Source: JAXHTH01 sp034211115
GTDB lineage: Bacteria > Planctomycetota > Phycisphaerae > Phycisphaerales > SM1A02
Assembly (NCBI GenBank): GCA_034211115.1
Contig: JAXHTH010000197.1
Coordinates: 1 to 31,648, forward strand
Direction of reading: 5' to 3'
Length of the DNA: 31,648 bases
Shown here one piece after another: positions 24,438 to 31,648 of the stretch. Made by a program: the position numbers and the translations under genes. Under the pieces are notes generated by a model that ran no database searches, was not told the DNA's origin, and was given only the letters and a program-made list of their open reading frames with translations. Positions within the stretch are counted from its first letter, which is position 1. Each line of letters begins with the position of its first letter.

Positions 24438-24510
24438 GCCACCCTAGCTCAGTCGGTAGAGCGGAGCTTTCGTAAAGCTCAGGTCAGGGGTTCGAGTCCC
24501 CTGGGTGGCT
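24438..24510 (+). tRNA. tRNA-Thr (anticodon CGT)
   Basis: The acceptor arms gccaccc (24438-24444) and gggtggc (24503-24509) pair perfectly, with discriminator T at 24510. The D stem is gctc/gagc, the anticodon stem gagct/agctc with loop ttcgtaa places CGT at 24471-24473, and the T arm is agggg-ttcgagt-cccct. The CCA end is not encoded. Confidence 0.97.
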
Positions 24511-24798
24511 GTCGGGGAGGGTCGCTTCCCAAACCGCAGAATGGGCGAAAGACGCTCCGGTGCGGGTCGTGTGCGTACGTTTATGTCATTGCGCGCCGGG
24601 AAAGCGGTGAACGGCGAGGCGTTTTCGCGCCCTTCGCCTTGCGTTCCCTCACGGATCGGTGATCATGGATCCTGTCCACGTGATGATCGAGCGCATCACG
24701 GGGGCGGCGCTGTCGCAGCGCCGCTCCCGCGCCGGAGGCGGCTTCGCCCCGCGCGTCTCGTGAGCCGGCGGGGATGACGCTTCTCAGGAGGTTCGCAC

Positions 24799-26178
24799 AT
24801 GTCACAACGAAGGCTGCTCACCCTGGTCGCGGCGGCGCTCATCGCGGCGACCGGCGCGGTGCAGGCGCAGGATCGCACCGCCGCGCTCGCCGCGGCCAAT
24901 GCCCTTGATTTCCGGCAGATCGTGCGGGAGGCGAAGGCGAAGGTCTTTCCCGCCGTGGTCTATATCCGCGTCGTGCGGGAGGCGACGGAGGAGGGCAAGA
25001 AGGCCTCCCAGCAGGTGTCCGGCAGCGGCGTGATCATCACCGATGACGGGCACGTGCTCACCAACTGGCACGTCGTCGAGAAGGCGCAGTCGGTGCGGTG
25101 CCTTATGTCCGACGGCCGGGCGATGAGCGCGGAAGTGCTCGGCTCGGACAAGGACACCGATCTGGCGATGCTTCAGCTTGAAGTGCCCGAGGGCGCCGGG
25201 CCGCTGCCCGCGGCGACGATCGGCGATTCGACCGTCCTCGAGGAAGGCGACTTCGTCATGGCGATGGGCGCCCCCTTCGGCCTCAACCGCTCCGTCTCGA
25301 TCGGGATCATCTCCTGCACGCGCCGCTTTCTCTCCGACATCAGCGAGTACAGCCTGTGGCTTCAGACGGATGCGGCGATCAACCCGGGCAACTCCGGCGG
25401 GCCGCTCGTCAACACGGAGGGCGCGGTGATCGGCATCAACGCGCGGGGGATCGGCTTCGCCGACGGGATGGGCTTCGCCATCCCCGCCGAGACGATCAGC
25501 ATCCTCGTGCCGCAGCTCCGCGAAGGCGAGGTCGACTGGAGCTGGACGGGGCTTCAGCTTCAGCCTCTGCGCGATTTCGATCGCGACATCTACTTCGACG
25601 AGACGGAAGGCATGGTGGTGGCCGAGACCGATCCCGATTCGCCGGCCCGCTCCGCCGGCATCCTCGCCCGCGATCGGATCGTCCGCCTCGACGGCGATCC
25701 CGTCACCGCCATGACATCGGAGGATCTTCCGCATGTGCGCCGCACGTTCGCCCTGCTCCCCAAGGACGAGGAGGCGACGATCGAGCTCGTCCGCGGCGGT
25801 GAGACTCATACCGTCACGCTCATCCCGCGCAAGAAGGGCAAGGTCGAGGGCGAGGAGTTCGTCTGCGAACGGTGGGACCTCACCGTCAAGATGATCAACC
25901 AGTTCGACAACCCCGATCTTCACTTCCACCGCAAGAAGGGCGTGTTCATCTACGGCCTGAAATGGCCCGGCAACGGCCGCGACGCCGGCCTGCGCGAGCA
26001 GGACATCATCCTCACGCTGGGCAGGGAGAAGATCGAAACGCTCGAAGACGTCGAGGCCGTCTACGAGGACGCCGTCGACAACATCGATCAAAAGCATCGC
26101 ATGAGGGTCGTCGTGCTTCGCAACGGCCTCATGCGCCAGTTCGTCCTGGATTACCAGCGCGACTACTCGCGCGAATGA
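24799..26178 (+). CDS. HtrA/DegP-like serine protease with PDZ domains
   Basis: The 459-residue product has a signal peptide (RRLLTLVAAALIAATGAVQAQ) and an active trypsin-like HtrA domain at about residues 45-235. The triad is visible: His in VLTNWHVV, Asp in DTDLAMLQL and Ser in NPGNSGGPLVN. A PDZ domain follows (about 245-350, with SPARSAGILARDRIVRLDGDPV), and a second PDZ-like part (about 370-450, NGRDAGLREQDIILTLG). HtrA proteins degrade or refold damaged envelope proteins. A strong aggagg eight bases before the ATG supports the start. It is followed after 21 bases by an inactive relative on the same strand, so the pair probably acts together. Confidence 0.94.
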   Translation: MSQRRLLTLVAAALIAATGAVQAQDRTAALAAANALDFRQIVREAKAKVFPAVVYIRVVREATEEGKKASQQVSGSGVIITDDGHVLTNWHVVEKAQSVRCLMSDGRAMSAEVLGSDKDTDLAMLQLEVPEGAGPLPAATIGDSTVLEEGDFVMAMGAPFGLNRSVSIGIISCTRRFLSDISEYSLWLQTDAAINPGNSGGPLVNTEGAVIGINARGIGFADGMGFAIPAETISILVPQLREGEVDWSWTGLQLQPLRDFDRDIYFDETEGMVVAETDPDSPARSAGILARDRIVRLDGDPVTAMTSEDLPHVRRTFALLPKDEEATIELVRGGETHTVTLIPRKKGKVEGEEFVCERWDLTVKMINQFDNPDLHFHRKKGVFIYGLKWPGNGRDAGLREQDIILTLGREKIETLEDVEAVYEDAVDNIDQKHRMRVVVLRNGLMRQFVLDYQRDYSRE

Positions 26179-26199
26179 ACCGATCGATCGGAGGCAGCG

Positions 26200-28467
26200 A
26201 TGACACGTCGAGTTTCCATCCGCTTTGCGCTTCTTTTCGTCATGCTCGCATCCGGCGCGGCATGGGCCGGGGAGGAGGCGCCGAAGGCTGAAGAACTGGC
26301 CCGCCTCGGCCGGGCGAACGACGATTCGTTCGTTCGCGTCGAGTACACGCTTCGCTACGACAAGGGCGAATCGCCGGAAAGCATGGGCTACCCCTCTCCG
26401 TACCAGTATCGCCGGTTCATGTCGTTCCCGGGTCAGTACTCCTGGGAGAGCCTCGACGAGGTCATCCGGGAGGAGCGCCCGCTGGAGCGCGGCGGGTGGC
26501 TGGTCGCGGCGGATCTCGTGGCCACCGAGGATCCGATGATCCATCCCCGCTTCGTCAGCGCGATCGTCGTGCGGGCGGGCGAACACGTCGTCGATGCCGT
26601 ACCCGAAGGCTACGCCGAGCGGGACGGGCTGCTCTTCCTTCGCCTCGCGGCGCCGCTGGAAGGCGCGGAGATCCTGTCCTTCCAGTCCGACGCGAACGGG
26701 CCGTATTACGCGCTCGACTATCGACGCAGCGATGCGAGCTGGCAGACGTCGGTGCAGCCGCTGGGCACGAGCGTCGCGGTGATGGATGACGGCCGGCAGT
26801 ATCTCTCGGCCGCCTCGGGCGGGCTCGTCGTGAACCGGCAGGGCACGCCGGTCGCCCTGACCGCCACGGCCGCCCTGTCCGTGGACGAGACGTGGAAACA
26901 ACCCGCCTCGCGGATCCCGATGGTGCGGCACGACGAATGGCAGGCCGGCATCGATGATGTGGTGAAGGAAGTCGCCGAGCGCGCGCTGCCGCGGGTGACG
27001 TTGAATTTCCGCAGCCCGCGTTCCGATCAGGCCTCGCCCTACGGGCCGCAGGGGTACTACTACGGCGAGGAACAGGCGGATGAGACGGAGTGGAACGGCA
27101 CGGGCGTGCTCGTCACCGATGAGCTGATCCTCGTGCTCGCGAGCCTGAAGCCGGACCGCACCGCCCGGCTCGAGCAGATCGTGGTGCATACGGCCGACGG
27201 CGAAGCGGTCGAAGCCGAGTTCGTCGGCTCTCTCCGCGATTACGGCGCCCTGCTCGCCCGGCTTCCCCGGCCGCGGACGGATCGGGTCGAGTTCTGCGAC
27301 CGGCCGATGACGAAGCTGCGCGATCGCCTTCTCGCCCGCGCCGAGATCATCGTGCACGGTGAGAATCGAACCAGTTACTACCATCGCGACCGCGTGCAGC
27401 GTTTCTTCGTCGGCTGGGAGGGGCGGGACTATCCCGCGGTCGCCGCGAGCACCTCCCACGGCGGGTACTACGGGTACGGCGACGAGGGATCGATCGGGCT
27501 GAACTTCCTGCTCACGCTCGACGGCGCCCTGACCGGCCTCCCCATCGCCCGACGTCAGAAGGTCACCGTCGAAGAGCGGTGGGGCGGCAACGAGCCGATG
27601 ATGGTCCCCGTCGAGCATCTGGTCGAGACGCTGGACGCGTTGGATGACGCGATCGATCCCGACAACCGGCCGCTCAGCGAGGAGGAGGAGAGCCGCATCG
27701 CCTGGCTCGGCGTCGAGCTTCAGGCGATGAACCCCGATCTCGCGCGGATCAACGAGATCTCGCATCTCACGAGCGGGGGACGGACCGGCGCCATCGTGAC
27801 CTACGTGTACGAAGACTCGCCGGCCGCGGCGGTCGGTCTTGAACTGGGCGACATCATCCTTCGTCTTCACATCGAGGGGCATCCCAAGCCGCTGGAGGTC
27901 TCCACCGGCGGGTACCAGTACGACTACATGGAAATGTTCCCGTGGGCGCAGTACGACGAGATTCCCCCGGAGTTCTTCGAGCAGCTTCCCCAGCCGTGGG
28001 GCTCGGTCGACAACCAGCTCAACCGCGCGCTGACGCAGGTCGGGTTCGGCACGCCCTTCGTCGCCGATGTCTATCGCGAGGAGGAGGTGAGGCAGCGCGG
28101 TTTCCGGGTGACGGAGAGCCCCCCGCATTACGGAGCGGCCGCGCGCTACAAGTCCGAGGGGCTCGGCGTGTCCGTGCGCGATCTGACCTACGAAGTCCGG
28201 CGGTATTTCCAGATCGCCGAGGACGAGCCCGGGGTGATCATCGCCAAGGTCGAGCCGGGCGAGAAGGCCGCCGTCGCCGGACTCCGGCCCTACGAGATCA
28301 TCATCTCCATCAACGACGAGCCGATCGAGTCCGTCGAGGAGTTCGAGACGATCGTCCGCGATCCCGGCGAGCTGCGGATGTTCGTCAAGCGCATGACCGA
28401 GGGCCGCATCGTGAAGATCGAATCGGAAGGCGAGGGCGAGGAAGAGGAGGAGGTCGATCAGTCCTGA
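26200..28467 (+). CDS. Inactive HtrA-like protein with two protease-like halves and PDZ domains
   Basis: This 755-residue exported protein (signal peptide RFALLFVMLASGAAWAGEE) has two successive trypsin-like halves (about residues 40-230 and 255-470) and then PDZ domains near 490-590 and 655-735. In half one the region around GGWLVAADLVATEDP has no catalytic His, although AASGGLVVN resembles the GNSGG serine site. In half two, GTGVLVTDELILVLAS lacks His and NFLLTLDGALTGLP lacks the Ser motif. It should therefore not be a working protease of the normal kind. The PDZ parts carry SPAAAVGLELGDIIL and GEKAAVAGLRPYEIIISINDEPI. It ends in an acidic tail. The likely role is as adaptor or regulator of the upstream HtrA, which is inferred from adjacency and shared fold. 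ggagg lies just before its ATG. Confidence 0.87.
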   Translation: MTRRVSIRFALLFVMLASGAAWAGEEAPKAEELARLGRANDDSFVRVEYTLRYDKGESPESMGYPSPYQYRRFMSFPGQYSWESLDEVIREERPLERGGWLVAADLVATEDPMIHPRFVSAIVVRAGEHVVDAVPEGYAERDGLLFLRLAAPLEGAEILSFQSDANGPYYALDYRRSDASWQTSVQPLGTSVAVMDDGRQYLSAASGGLVVNRQGTPVALTATAALSVDETWKQPASRIPMVRHDEWQAGIDDVVKEVAERALPRVTLNFRSPRSDQASPYGPQGYYYGEEQADETEWNGTGVLVTDELILVLASLKPDRTARLEQIVVHTADGEAVEAEFVGSLRDYGALLARLPRPRTDRVEFCDRPMTKLRDRLLARAEIIVHGENRTSYYHRDRVQRFFVGWEGRDYPAVAASTSHGGYYGYGDEGSIGLNFLLTLDGALTGLPIARRQKVTVEERWGGNEPMMVPVEHLVETLDALDDAIDPDNRPLSEEEESRIAWLGVELQAMNPDLARINEISHLTSGGRTGAIVTYVYEDSPAAAVGLELGDIILRLHIEGHPKPLEVSTGGYQYDYMEMFPWAQYDEIPPEFFEQLPQPWGSVDNQLNRALTQVGFGTPFVADVYREEEVRQRGFRVTESPPHYGAAARYKSEGLGVSVRDLTYEVRRYFQIAEDEPGVIIAKVEPGEKAAVAGLRPYEIIISINDEPIESVEEFETIVRDPGELRMFVKRMTEGRIVKIESEGEGEEEEEVDQS

Positions 28468-28721
28468 GCCGGTGGTGGGGCCGGACAGGCGTTGGAGATC
28501 GTCACCGTGAACACGACCGGCCCGCCGGCCGCGGCGGTCGTGAACGCTTCCCGCAATGCCGCGAACACCGCTTCCTCCGCGCCGCTGATCACCGTGCTCA
28601 TCTCGCCCGGTCGGACGGCGAGGCCGTGCGCGTGAAAGACGGAAACCGCCTCGCGAATCACCGGCCCGAGATGTTCCTTCCCCAGCGGATACAGGCTGAC
28701 TTGCGCCGCGATGCCGGTCAT
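28458..28721 (-). CDS. Thiamine-binding protein of the MTH1187/YkoF-type family
   Basis: The 87-residue product matches the small ferredoxin-like-fold family formerly called DUF77 (thiamine-binding protein), by IAAQVSLYPLGKEHLGPVIREAV, then GLAVRPGEMSTVISG, and VVFTVTISNACP. Members bind thiamine or related compounds, but the physiological role is often unclear. The ATG overlaps the stop of the upstream methyltransferase (ATGA), so the pair is translationally coupled. The last ten bases overlap the 3' end of the convergent HtrA-like gene. Confidence 0.82.
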   Translation of the reverse strand: MTGIAAQVSLYPLGKEHLGPVIREAVSVFHAHGLAVRPGEMSTVISGAEEAVFAALREAFTTAAAGGPVVFTVTISNACPAPPPAQD

Positions 28722-29389
28722 GTCGACTCTCCTTCGCGCGAGTGTTCGAGCTTCAGCGCCAGGCCGATGAACCCGCCCCACGGCAGCGGCAGGCTCACGT
28801 CGATCGGGCGGGGGAAGAGCGTCGTGCGCCAGCGGATGGACGCGAGCCGCTCGCCGGCCGCGTGACGCGCCTTCACCACGAGTTCGCCGGGCGCATAGAG
28901 CCGGGCGGCGGACCAGATCGGTCCGCCGGCGCGGCGCCGCCGCCGGCCCGGGAGGCTTCTGCGGTTCAGGACGCCAAGCACGACGCCCCGGCGCGCGATG
29001 CGCACCGCCTCGCGCAGCGCCCGATCCGGATTGCGCGTGAACTCCAGCGTCGTGAGGAGCATCACGAGGTCCATCGCGCGCGGCGGCATCGGAATGTTCA
29101 TGGCGTCGCCTTCCACGAAGCGCGCCCCGCCATGTGCCCGCGCGATGCCAAGCATGGCGGGCGAGTGATCCAGCCCCGTGACCTCGTACCCGCGATCGAC
29201 AAGCCAGCGGCTGAAGTGACCGGTGCCGCATCCGACTTCGAGGATCGAGCGGGCGCCGTCGAACTCCGCCAGCAGCCGCGCGAGGAGGCGTTTCTCGAGC
29301 CGATCGGCCCGCCGGCCCGGCCCGTCGTACCAGGCTTCGTACCGCCGGGCCAGCTCTTCGCTGAAGAATGGATCGGTTTCCGCTGCCAT
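28718..29389 (-). CDS. Class I SAM-dependent methyltransferase
   Basis: The 223-residue product has methyltransferase motif I ILEVGCGTGHFSRWLVDRG (about residue 49), an acidic strand-2 end in VTGLDHSPAMLGIAR, ARFVEGDAMNIPMPPRAMDLVM, and the AVRIARRGVVLGVLNR strand. This is the UbiE/Methyltransf_11-type group. The C-terminal part has an Arg-rich loop (GRRRRRAGG) and a PLPWGGFIGLALKLEH end often seen in family members that sit beside NifX and Mrp-type genes. The substrate is not known. It is coupled to the thiamine-binding gene and lies downstream of a second methyltransferase. Confidence 0.9.
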   Translation of the reverse strand: MAAETDPFFSEELARRYEAWYDGPGRRADRLEKRLLARLLAEFDGARSILEVGCGTGHFSRWLVDRGYEVTGLDHSPAMLGIARAHGGARFVEGDAMNIPMPPRAMDLVMLLTTLEFTRNPDRALREAVRIARRGVVLGVLNRRSLPGRRRRRAGGPIWSAARLYAPGELVVKARHAAGERLASIRWRTTLFPRPIDVSLPLPWGGFIGLALKLEHSREGEST

Positions 29390-29487
29390 GTCCTACGATC
29401 CGGAGAATACCGTCCGTGACCGGCTGCGAGGCGGCCGGAACCTCTTGATGGTCGCCCACCCGTCGCGCGGTGATCGAAGGCCACGGC

Positions 29488-30096
29488 TCAGCGGGCGTCG
29501 CGGCCGGCCGATTCGCGACGGCCCCGTGTTCGCTGATGCGGACGATAGAGAAGGACCCAGCCTCGCACGAGCTGCCCGTCGTGAAGAAGCCGGCGTCGGC
29601 TGCGATCGATCTCGTCGAACCCCGCATCGCGGATCTCGGTCTCGAGCTGCCGGTTCGGCGGGCCGTACTCCGCCGCGTGCGTCGGGTACACGGCCAGGAT
29701 GCCGCAGGATTTGAGCATCTCGCGCACGCGCCTCAACAGCTCGACGCGCGGCTGGGAATCGGGGAAGAACACGCCGTGAAGCACGTCGAACAACAACACC
29801 AGATCGAGGCTGCCGGCCGCGAAGGGGAGCGCCTTATGAAGGAAATCGGCGCGCACGGTCCGGATGTTGGACAGGCCGTACGTGCGGGCGCGCTGCTTCA
29901 ACTCGCTGAGCGCTTCACGATCGCGATCGATCGCGTAGACGCAGCCGGTGCGCCCGACGACGCGCGCGGCGGGGACGGCGTACCGGCCTTCACGACATCC
30001 GAAGTCGGCGACGGCGTCGCCCTCCGACAGCCCGAGTCGGCGAAGGACGCGGCATCCCGTCGCCGCACACCACGCTCGAACGTCCGCGTCGGTCAT
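29488..30096 (-). CDS. Second class I SAM-dependent methyltransferase
   Basis: The 202-residue product has motif I VADFGCREGRYAVPAARVVG, the acidic VYAIDRDREALSELKQRA, the NIRTVRADFLHKALPF strand and DLVLLFDVLHGVFF. It is similar in design to the arsenite- or precorrin-like small methyltransferases, but I cannot name its substrate. GC-to-GR changes in motif I (FGCREGRYA) are unusual but within the range for the fold. It has its own probable control region (30190-30220). The 98-base gap to the next methyltransferase leaves room for separate expression. Confidence 0.87.
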   Translation of the reverse strand: MTDADVRAWCAATGCRVLRRLGLSEGDAVADFGCREGRYAVPAARVVGRTGCVYAIDRDREALSELKQRARTYGLSNIRTVRADFLHKALPFAAGSLDLVLLFDVLHGVFFPDSQPRVELLRRVREMLKSCGILAVYPTHAAEYGPPNRQLETEIRDAGFDEIDRSRRRLLHDGQLVRGWVLLYRPHQRTRGRRESAGRDAR

Positions 30097-30189
30097 GCGA
30101 TCCGCCTCCCGATGCCGTGCCGGTGTCGTCGGGGCGGGTGAATTTCAGCCGCCTTCGCTGATCCATTCGGATGCGGCGACCCGCGCTGA

Positions 30190-30222
30190 CGTCCGGAGAC
30201 ATCATATTCGAAATGATGGGCC
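30190..30222 (-). promoter_or_regulatory. AT-rich dyad over a -10-like box
   Basis: catcat (30200-30205) and atgatg (30213-30218) are inverted repeats around a ttcgaa core, giving a 19-base near-palindrome that is AT-rich against GC-rich surroundings. On the minus strand it includes tatgat, five of six bases of a -10 box. It lies about 105 bases upstream of the methyltransferase start at 30096, as an operator overlapping a promoter would. No convincing -35 box is seen. Confidence 0.35.
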
Positions 30223-30262
30223 TGGATCATGGTCGGGATTCCCGGGAGAAGTGCCTGTCGCG

Positions 30263-30625
30263 TCAGTTCGGGCAGCGATGATCGGGGCCGTGCGTACAGG
30301 TGTTGATGCCGTCGGACAGTTCGCCGTCGAGGTACGCCGCGACCAGCTCCTCCGCGGTGAGCGACGGGACGCCGAGGACGACGCAAATGCCGGCCCGGGT
30401 GAAGAGCCGCAGCGCCTTCCGTCCCATGCCCCGGGCGAGAACCACGTCGGCGCCGTGCCCCCGGAGCCACCTCGGATACGCGCCCGGTTCGTGCGGAGGC
30501 GCCGGGAGCGTCTGCCGGTCGATGATCTCGCGGGAACGATCGTTGATCGTGAACATCATGAAGCAGGGACATCGGCCGAAATGGGCGGCCGGCCGACCCT
30601 CCTCAATCGGAACGGTGATGATCAT
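30263..30625 (-). CDS. NifX/NifB-type dinitrogenase cofactor-domain protein
   Basis: The 120-residue product has the dinitrogenase iron-molybdenum cofactor (NifX/NifB C-terminal) fold: MIITVPIEEGRPAAHFGRCPCFMMFTI at the N-terminus, the GADVVLARGMGRKALRLF segment and ITxxx-like GICVVLG. It ends in INTCTHGPDHRCPN, a Cys/His tail that may hold a metal or Fe-S species. Such stand-alone proteins commonly sit with ferredoxin-type MinD/Mrp ATPases outside nitrogen fixation, so nitrogenase assembly is not implied. It overlaps the ATPase gene by 23 bases. Confidence 0.88.
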   Translation of the reverse strand: MIITVPIEEGRPAAHFGRCPCFMMFTINDRSREIIDRQTLPAPPHEPGAYPRWLRGHGADVVLARGMGRKALRLFTRAGICVVLGVPSLTAEELVAAYLDGELSDGINTCTHGPDHRCPN

Positions 30626-31559
30626 GGGTCGCTTCCTGGACGTGCTCGTTCGCTCGCCCGGCGCGCGGCGCCGGGAGCAGTTCCTTCAACTCATGCCAGA
30701 GGCGGCGCAGGTCCGCGGCCGCGCCGGCATCCGTCAGCTCGGTCACCGCCCGGGCGCGAAGCTGTGCTTCCACCAGCGCTTCATCCTCGCGCACCCGGGG
30801 AAGCGGGACGGCGCGGCGCGCCCGCGCTTCCGCCTCGATGCGATCGGCGAGAGACGGATTCAGATCGAACCGGTTGACGCACAGGGCCGACGCGACGTGA
30901 AGCTGATCGGCCAGCTCGAGCACGCGCTTCGCGTCGTGCCACCCGCTCAGGGTGGGTTCGGCCGCGATGAGGGCGAAATCGGCGCTGGTCAACGATGCGA
31001 TCACCGGGCATCCCACGCCCGGCGAGCCGTCGATCAGGACGAGCGGGAAACCTTCGGCCTCCGCCAGCTCGGATGCCTCGCGCCGCACGGCGGTCACCAG
31101 CTTGCCGCTGTTCTCCTCTCCCGGGTGAAGCCGGGCGTGCACCATCGGGCCGAAGCGCGTTTCGGAGACGAACCGCGCGCCGTTGATCACCGGCTCGAAG
31201 CGCACCGCGCCGGTGGGGCACACCCCGACGCAGGCGGCGCATCCTTCGCACGCGAACGGATCGACCTCGTACGTCAGCGCTCCGTCACCGGTCCCCGCCG
31301 TCTGCCGGATCGCATCGAACCGGCAGACCTCCGCGCATTCGCCGCAGCCGAGGCAATCGGCCGGCTCGATGCGCGCCCTGCTGCCCCCGCTGAAGTCCTC
31401 CCGCCGCCGAATCCGCGGCCGGGTGAGCAGATGCAGGTCCGGCGCGTCGACATCACAATCGGCGAGCACGACAGGCCGGGCGAGGTGAGCGAGGGCGGCG
31501 GCAATCGAGGTCTTCCCCGTCCCACCCTTGCCGCTGATGATCACCAGCTCGACGGTCAC
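30603..31559 (-). CDS. MinD/Mrp-type ATPase with inserted 2[4Fe-4S] ferredoxin domain
   Basis: The 318-residue product belongs to the P-loop ATPases with an inserted ferredoxin (COG1149-like), thought to help assemble or move Fe-S clusters or related cofactors. The deviant Walker A is ISGKGGTGKTSIAAALAHL (about residue 8). Two ferredoxin motifs follow: CLGCGECAEVCRFDAI and CEGCAACVGVCPTGAV. The switch region is LVLIDGSPGVGCPVIASL, and later come ALIAAEPTLSG and ALCVNRFDLNP. The start is GTG at 31559, overlapping the stop of the gene upstream (GTGA). The gene upstream may be a paralogue partner or a small companion; only its end is seen. Confidence 0.93.
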   Translation of the reverse strand: MTVELVIISGKGGTGKTSIAAALAHLARPVVLADCDVDAPDLHLLTRPRIRRREDFSGGSRARIEPADCLGCGECAEVCRFDAIRQTAGTGDGALTYEVDPFACEGCAACVGVCPTGAVRFEPVINGARFVSETRFGPMVHARLHPGEENSGKLVTAVRREASELAEAEGFPLVLIDGSPGVGCPVIASLTSADFALIAAEPTLSGWHDAKRVLELADQLHVASALCVNRFDLNPSLADRIEAEARARRAVPLPRVREDEALVEAQLRARAVTELTDAGAAADLRRLWHELKELLPAPRAGRANEHVQEATHDHHRSD

Positions 31560-31648
31560 GACGCCCTCCTCTCGCTTCGCGCGCGCAGCCGGTCCAGCAG
31601 CGCGTTCAGCTCCTCTTCCAGCGCTTCGATCACGCCGTTCAGGTCGCC
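31556..31648 (-). CDS. C-terminal end of an unidentified gene
   Basis: Only the last 30 codons are in the window, running off its edge: a Leu/Glu/Arg-rich coiled-coil sequence (GVIEALEEELNALLDRLRAR) and a stop overlapping the ATPase GTG. It resembles the helical tail of DUF5320-type small proteins that accompany these ATPases, but this is a guess from 30 residues. Confidence 0.5.
   Translation of the reverse strand, partial: GDLNGVIEALEEELNALLDRLRARSERRAS

Noticed and set aside
24438..24510. tRNA-Thr as an integration site of a mobile element
   Set aside because: No integrase, no repeat of the tRNA 3' end and no change in gene style is seen nearby.
24802..28128. 1,108-codon open frame antisense to the two HtrA-like genes
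   Set aside because: It is rich in Arg, Asp, His and Gly without domain motifs, and it lies opposite two genes with clear signal peptides, catalytic motifs and ribosome sites. GC-rich codon bias on the sense strand explains it.
1..31648. CRISPR array, insertion sequence or rRNA
   Set aside because: I saw no regularly spaced direct repeats with unique spacers, no transposase and no rRNA sequence in the window.

Overview
The window is GC-rich, densely coded bacterial DNA. Several marks point to a planctomycete, most likely of the Phycisphaerae type. These are a PEP-CTERM-like secreted protein ending in an Arg cluster, a surface protein with two dockerin-like Ca-binding repeats, a pseudopilin with a prepilin N-terminus and a C-terminal VDGHV box, a CRCGY...CPECG zinc-ribbon protein, a sigma factor with a membrane anti-sigma partner, and heptose-type LPS genes. 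Taxonomy is an inference from gene style; there is no rRNA here.

Layout. 1-4.4 kb: the end of an uncharacterised helical protein, a degenerate histidine kinase fused to PilZ, a His/Tyr-rich lipoprotein, and a duplicated, frameshifted zinc-ribbon gene beside a palindromic intergenic repeat. 4.4-8.7 kb: purB of the animal-like class, diverging from an ECF sigma factor and its overlapping anti-sigma gene, then plsY. 8.8-14.5 kb: an envelope polysaccharide block with an O-antigen ligase-like protein, a methyltransferase, a family 2 glycosyltransferase, a WaaP-like kinase, a WaaF-like heptosyltransferase and a GmhB-like heptose phosphatase carrying an extra membrane domain. 14.5-15.6 kb is nearly gene-free. 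15.6-21.5 kb: the PEP-CTERM-like protein, a lipoprotein with a concanavalin-like fold, phosphofructokinase, an alpha/beta hydrolase lacking its nucleophile, and an operon of a dockerin-like surface protein and a pseudopilin preceded by a cobalamin riboswitch. 21.5-24.5 kb: a secreted HEAT-repeat protein with a pseudo-receiver domain, a GNAT acetyltransferase and tRNA-Thr(CGT). 24.8-28.5 kb: an HtrA-like protease and a tandem inactive relative. 28.5 kb to the end: a minus-strand cluster of a MinD/Mrp-type ATPase with an inserted ferredoxin, a NifX/NifB-type protein, two methyltransferases and a thiamine-binding (MTH1187/YkoF-type) protein.

The strongest unusual signal is the complete cobalamin riboswitch on the minus strand at about 21045-21260. 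It heads a two-gene operon encoding a secreted dockerin-like protein and a pseudopilin rather than known B12 synthesis or transport genes. This suggests a B12-regulated surface system that I cannot match to a described one. A second theme is proteins that have lost catalytic residues: a kinase with Asp in place of the phosphoacceptor His, a hydrolase with Arg in place of Ser, an inactive HtrA, and a receiver domain without its Asp. A third is short intergenic repeats placed just upstream of minus-strand genes.
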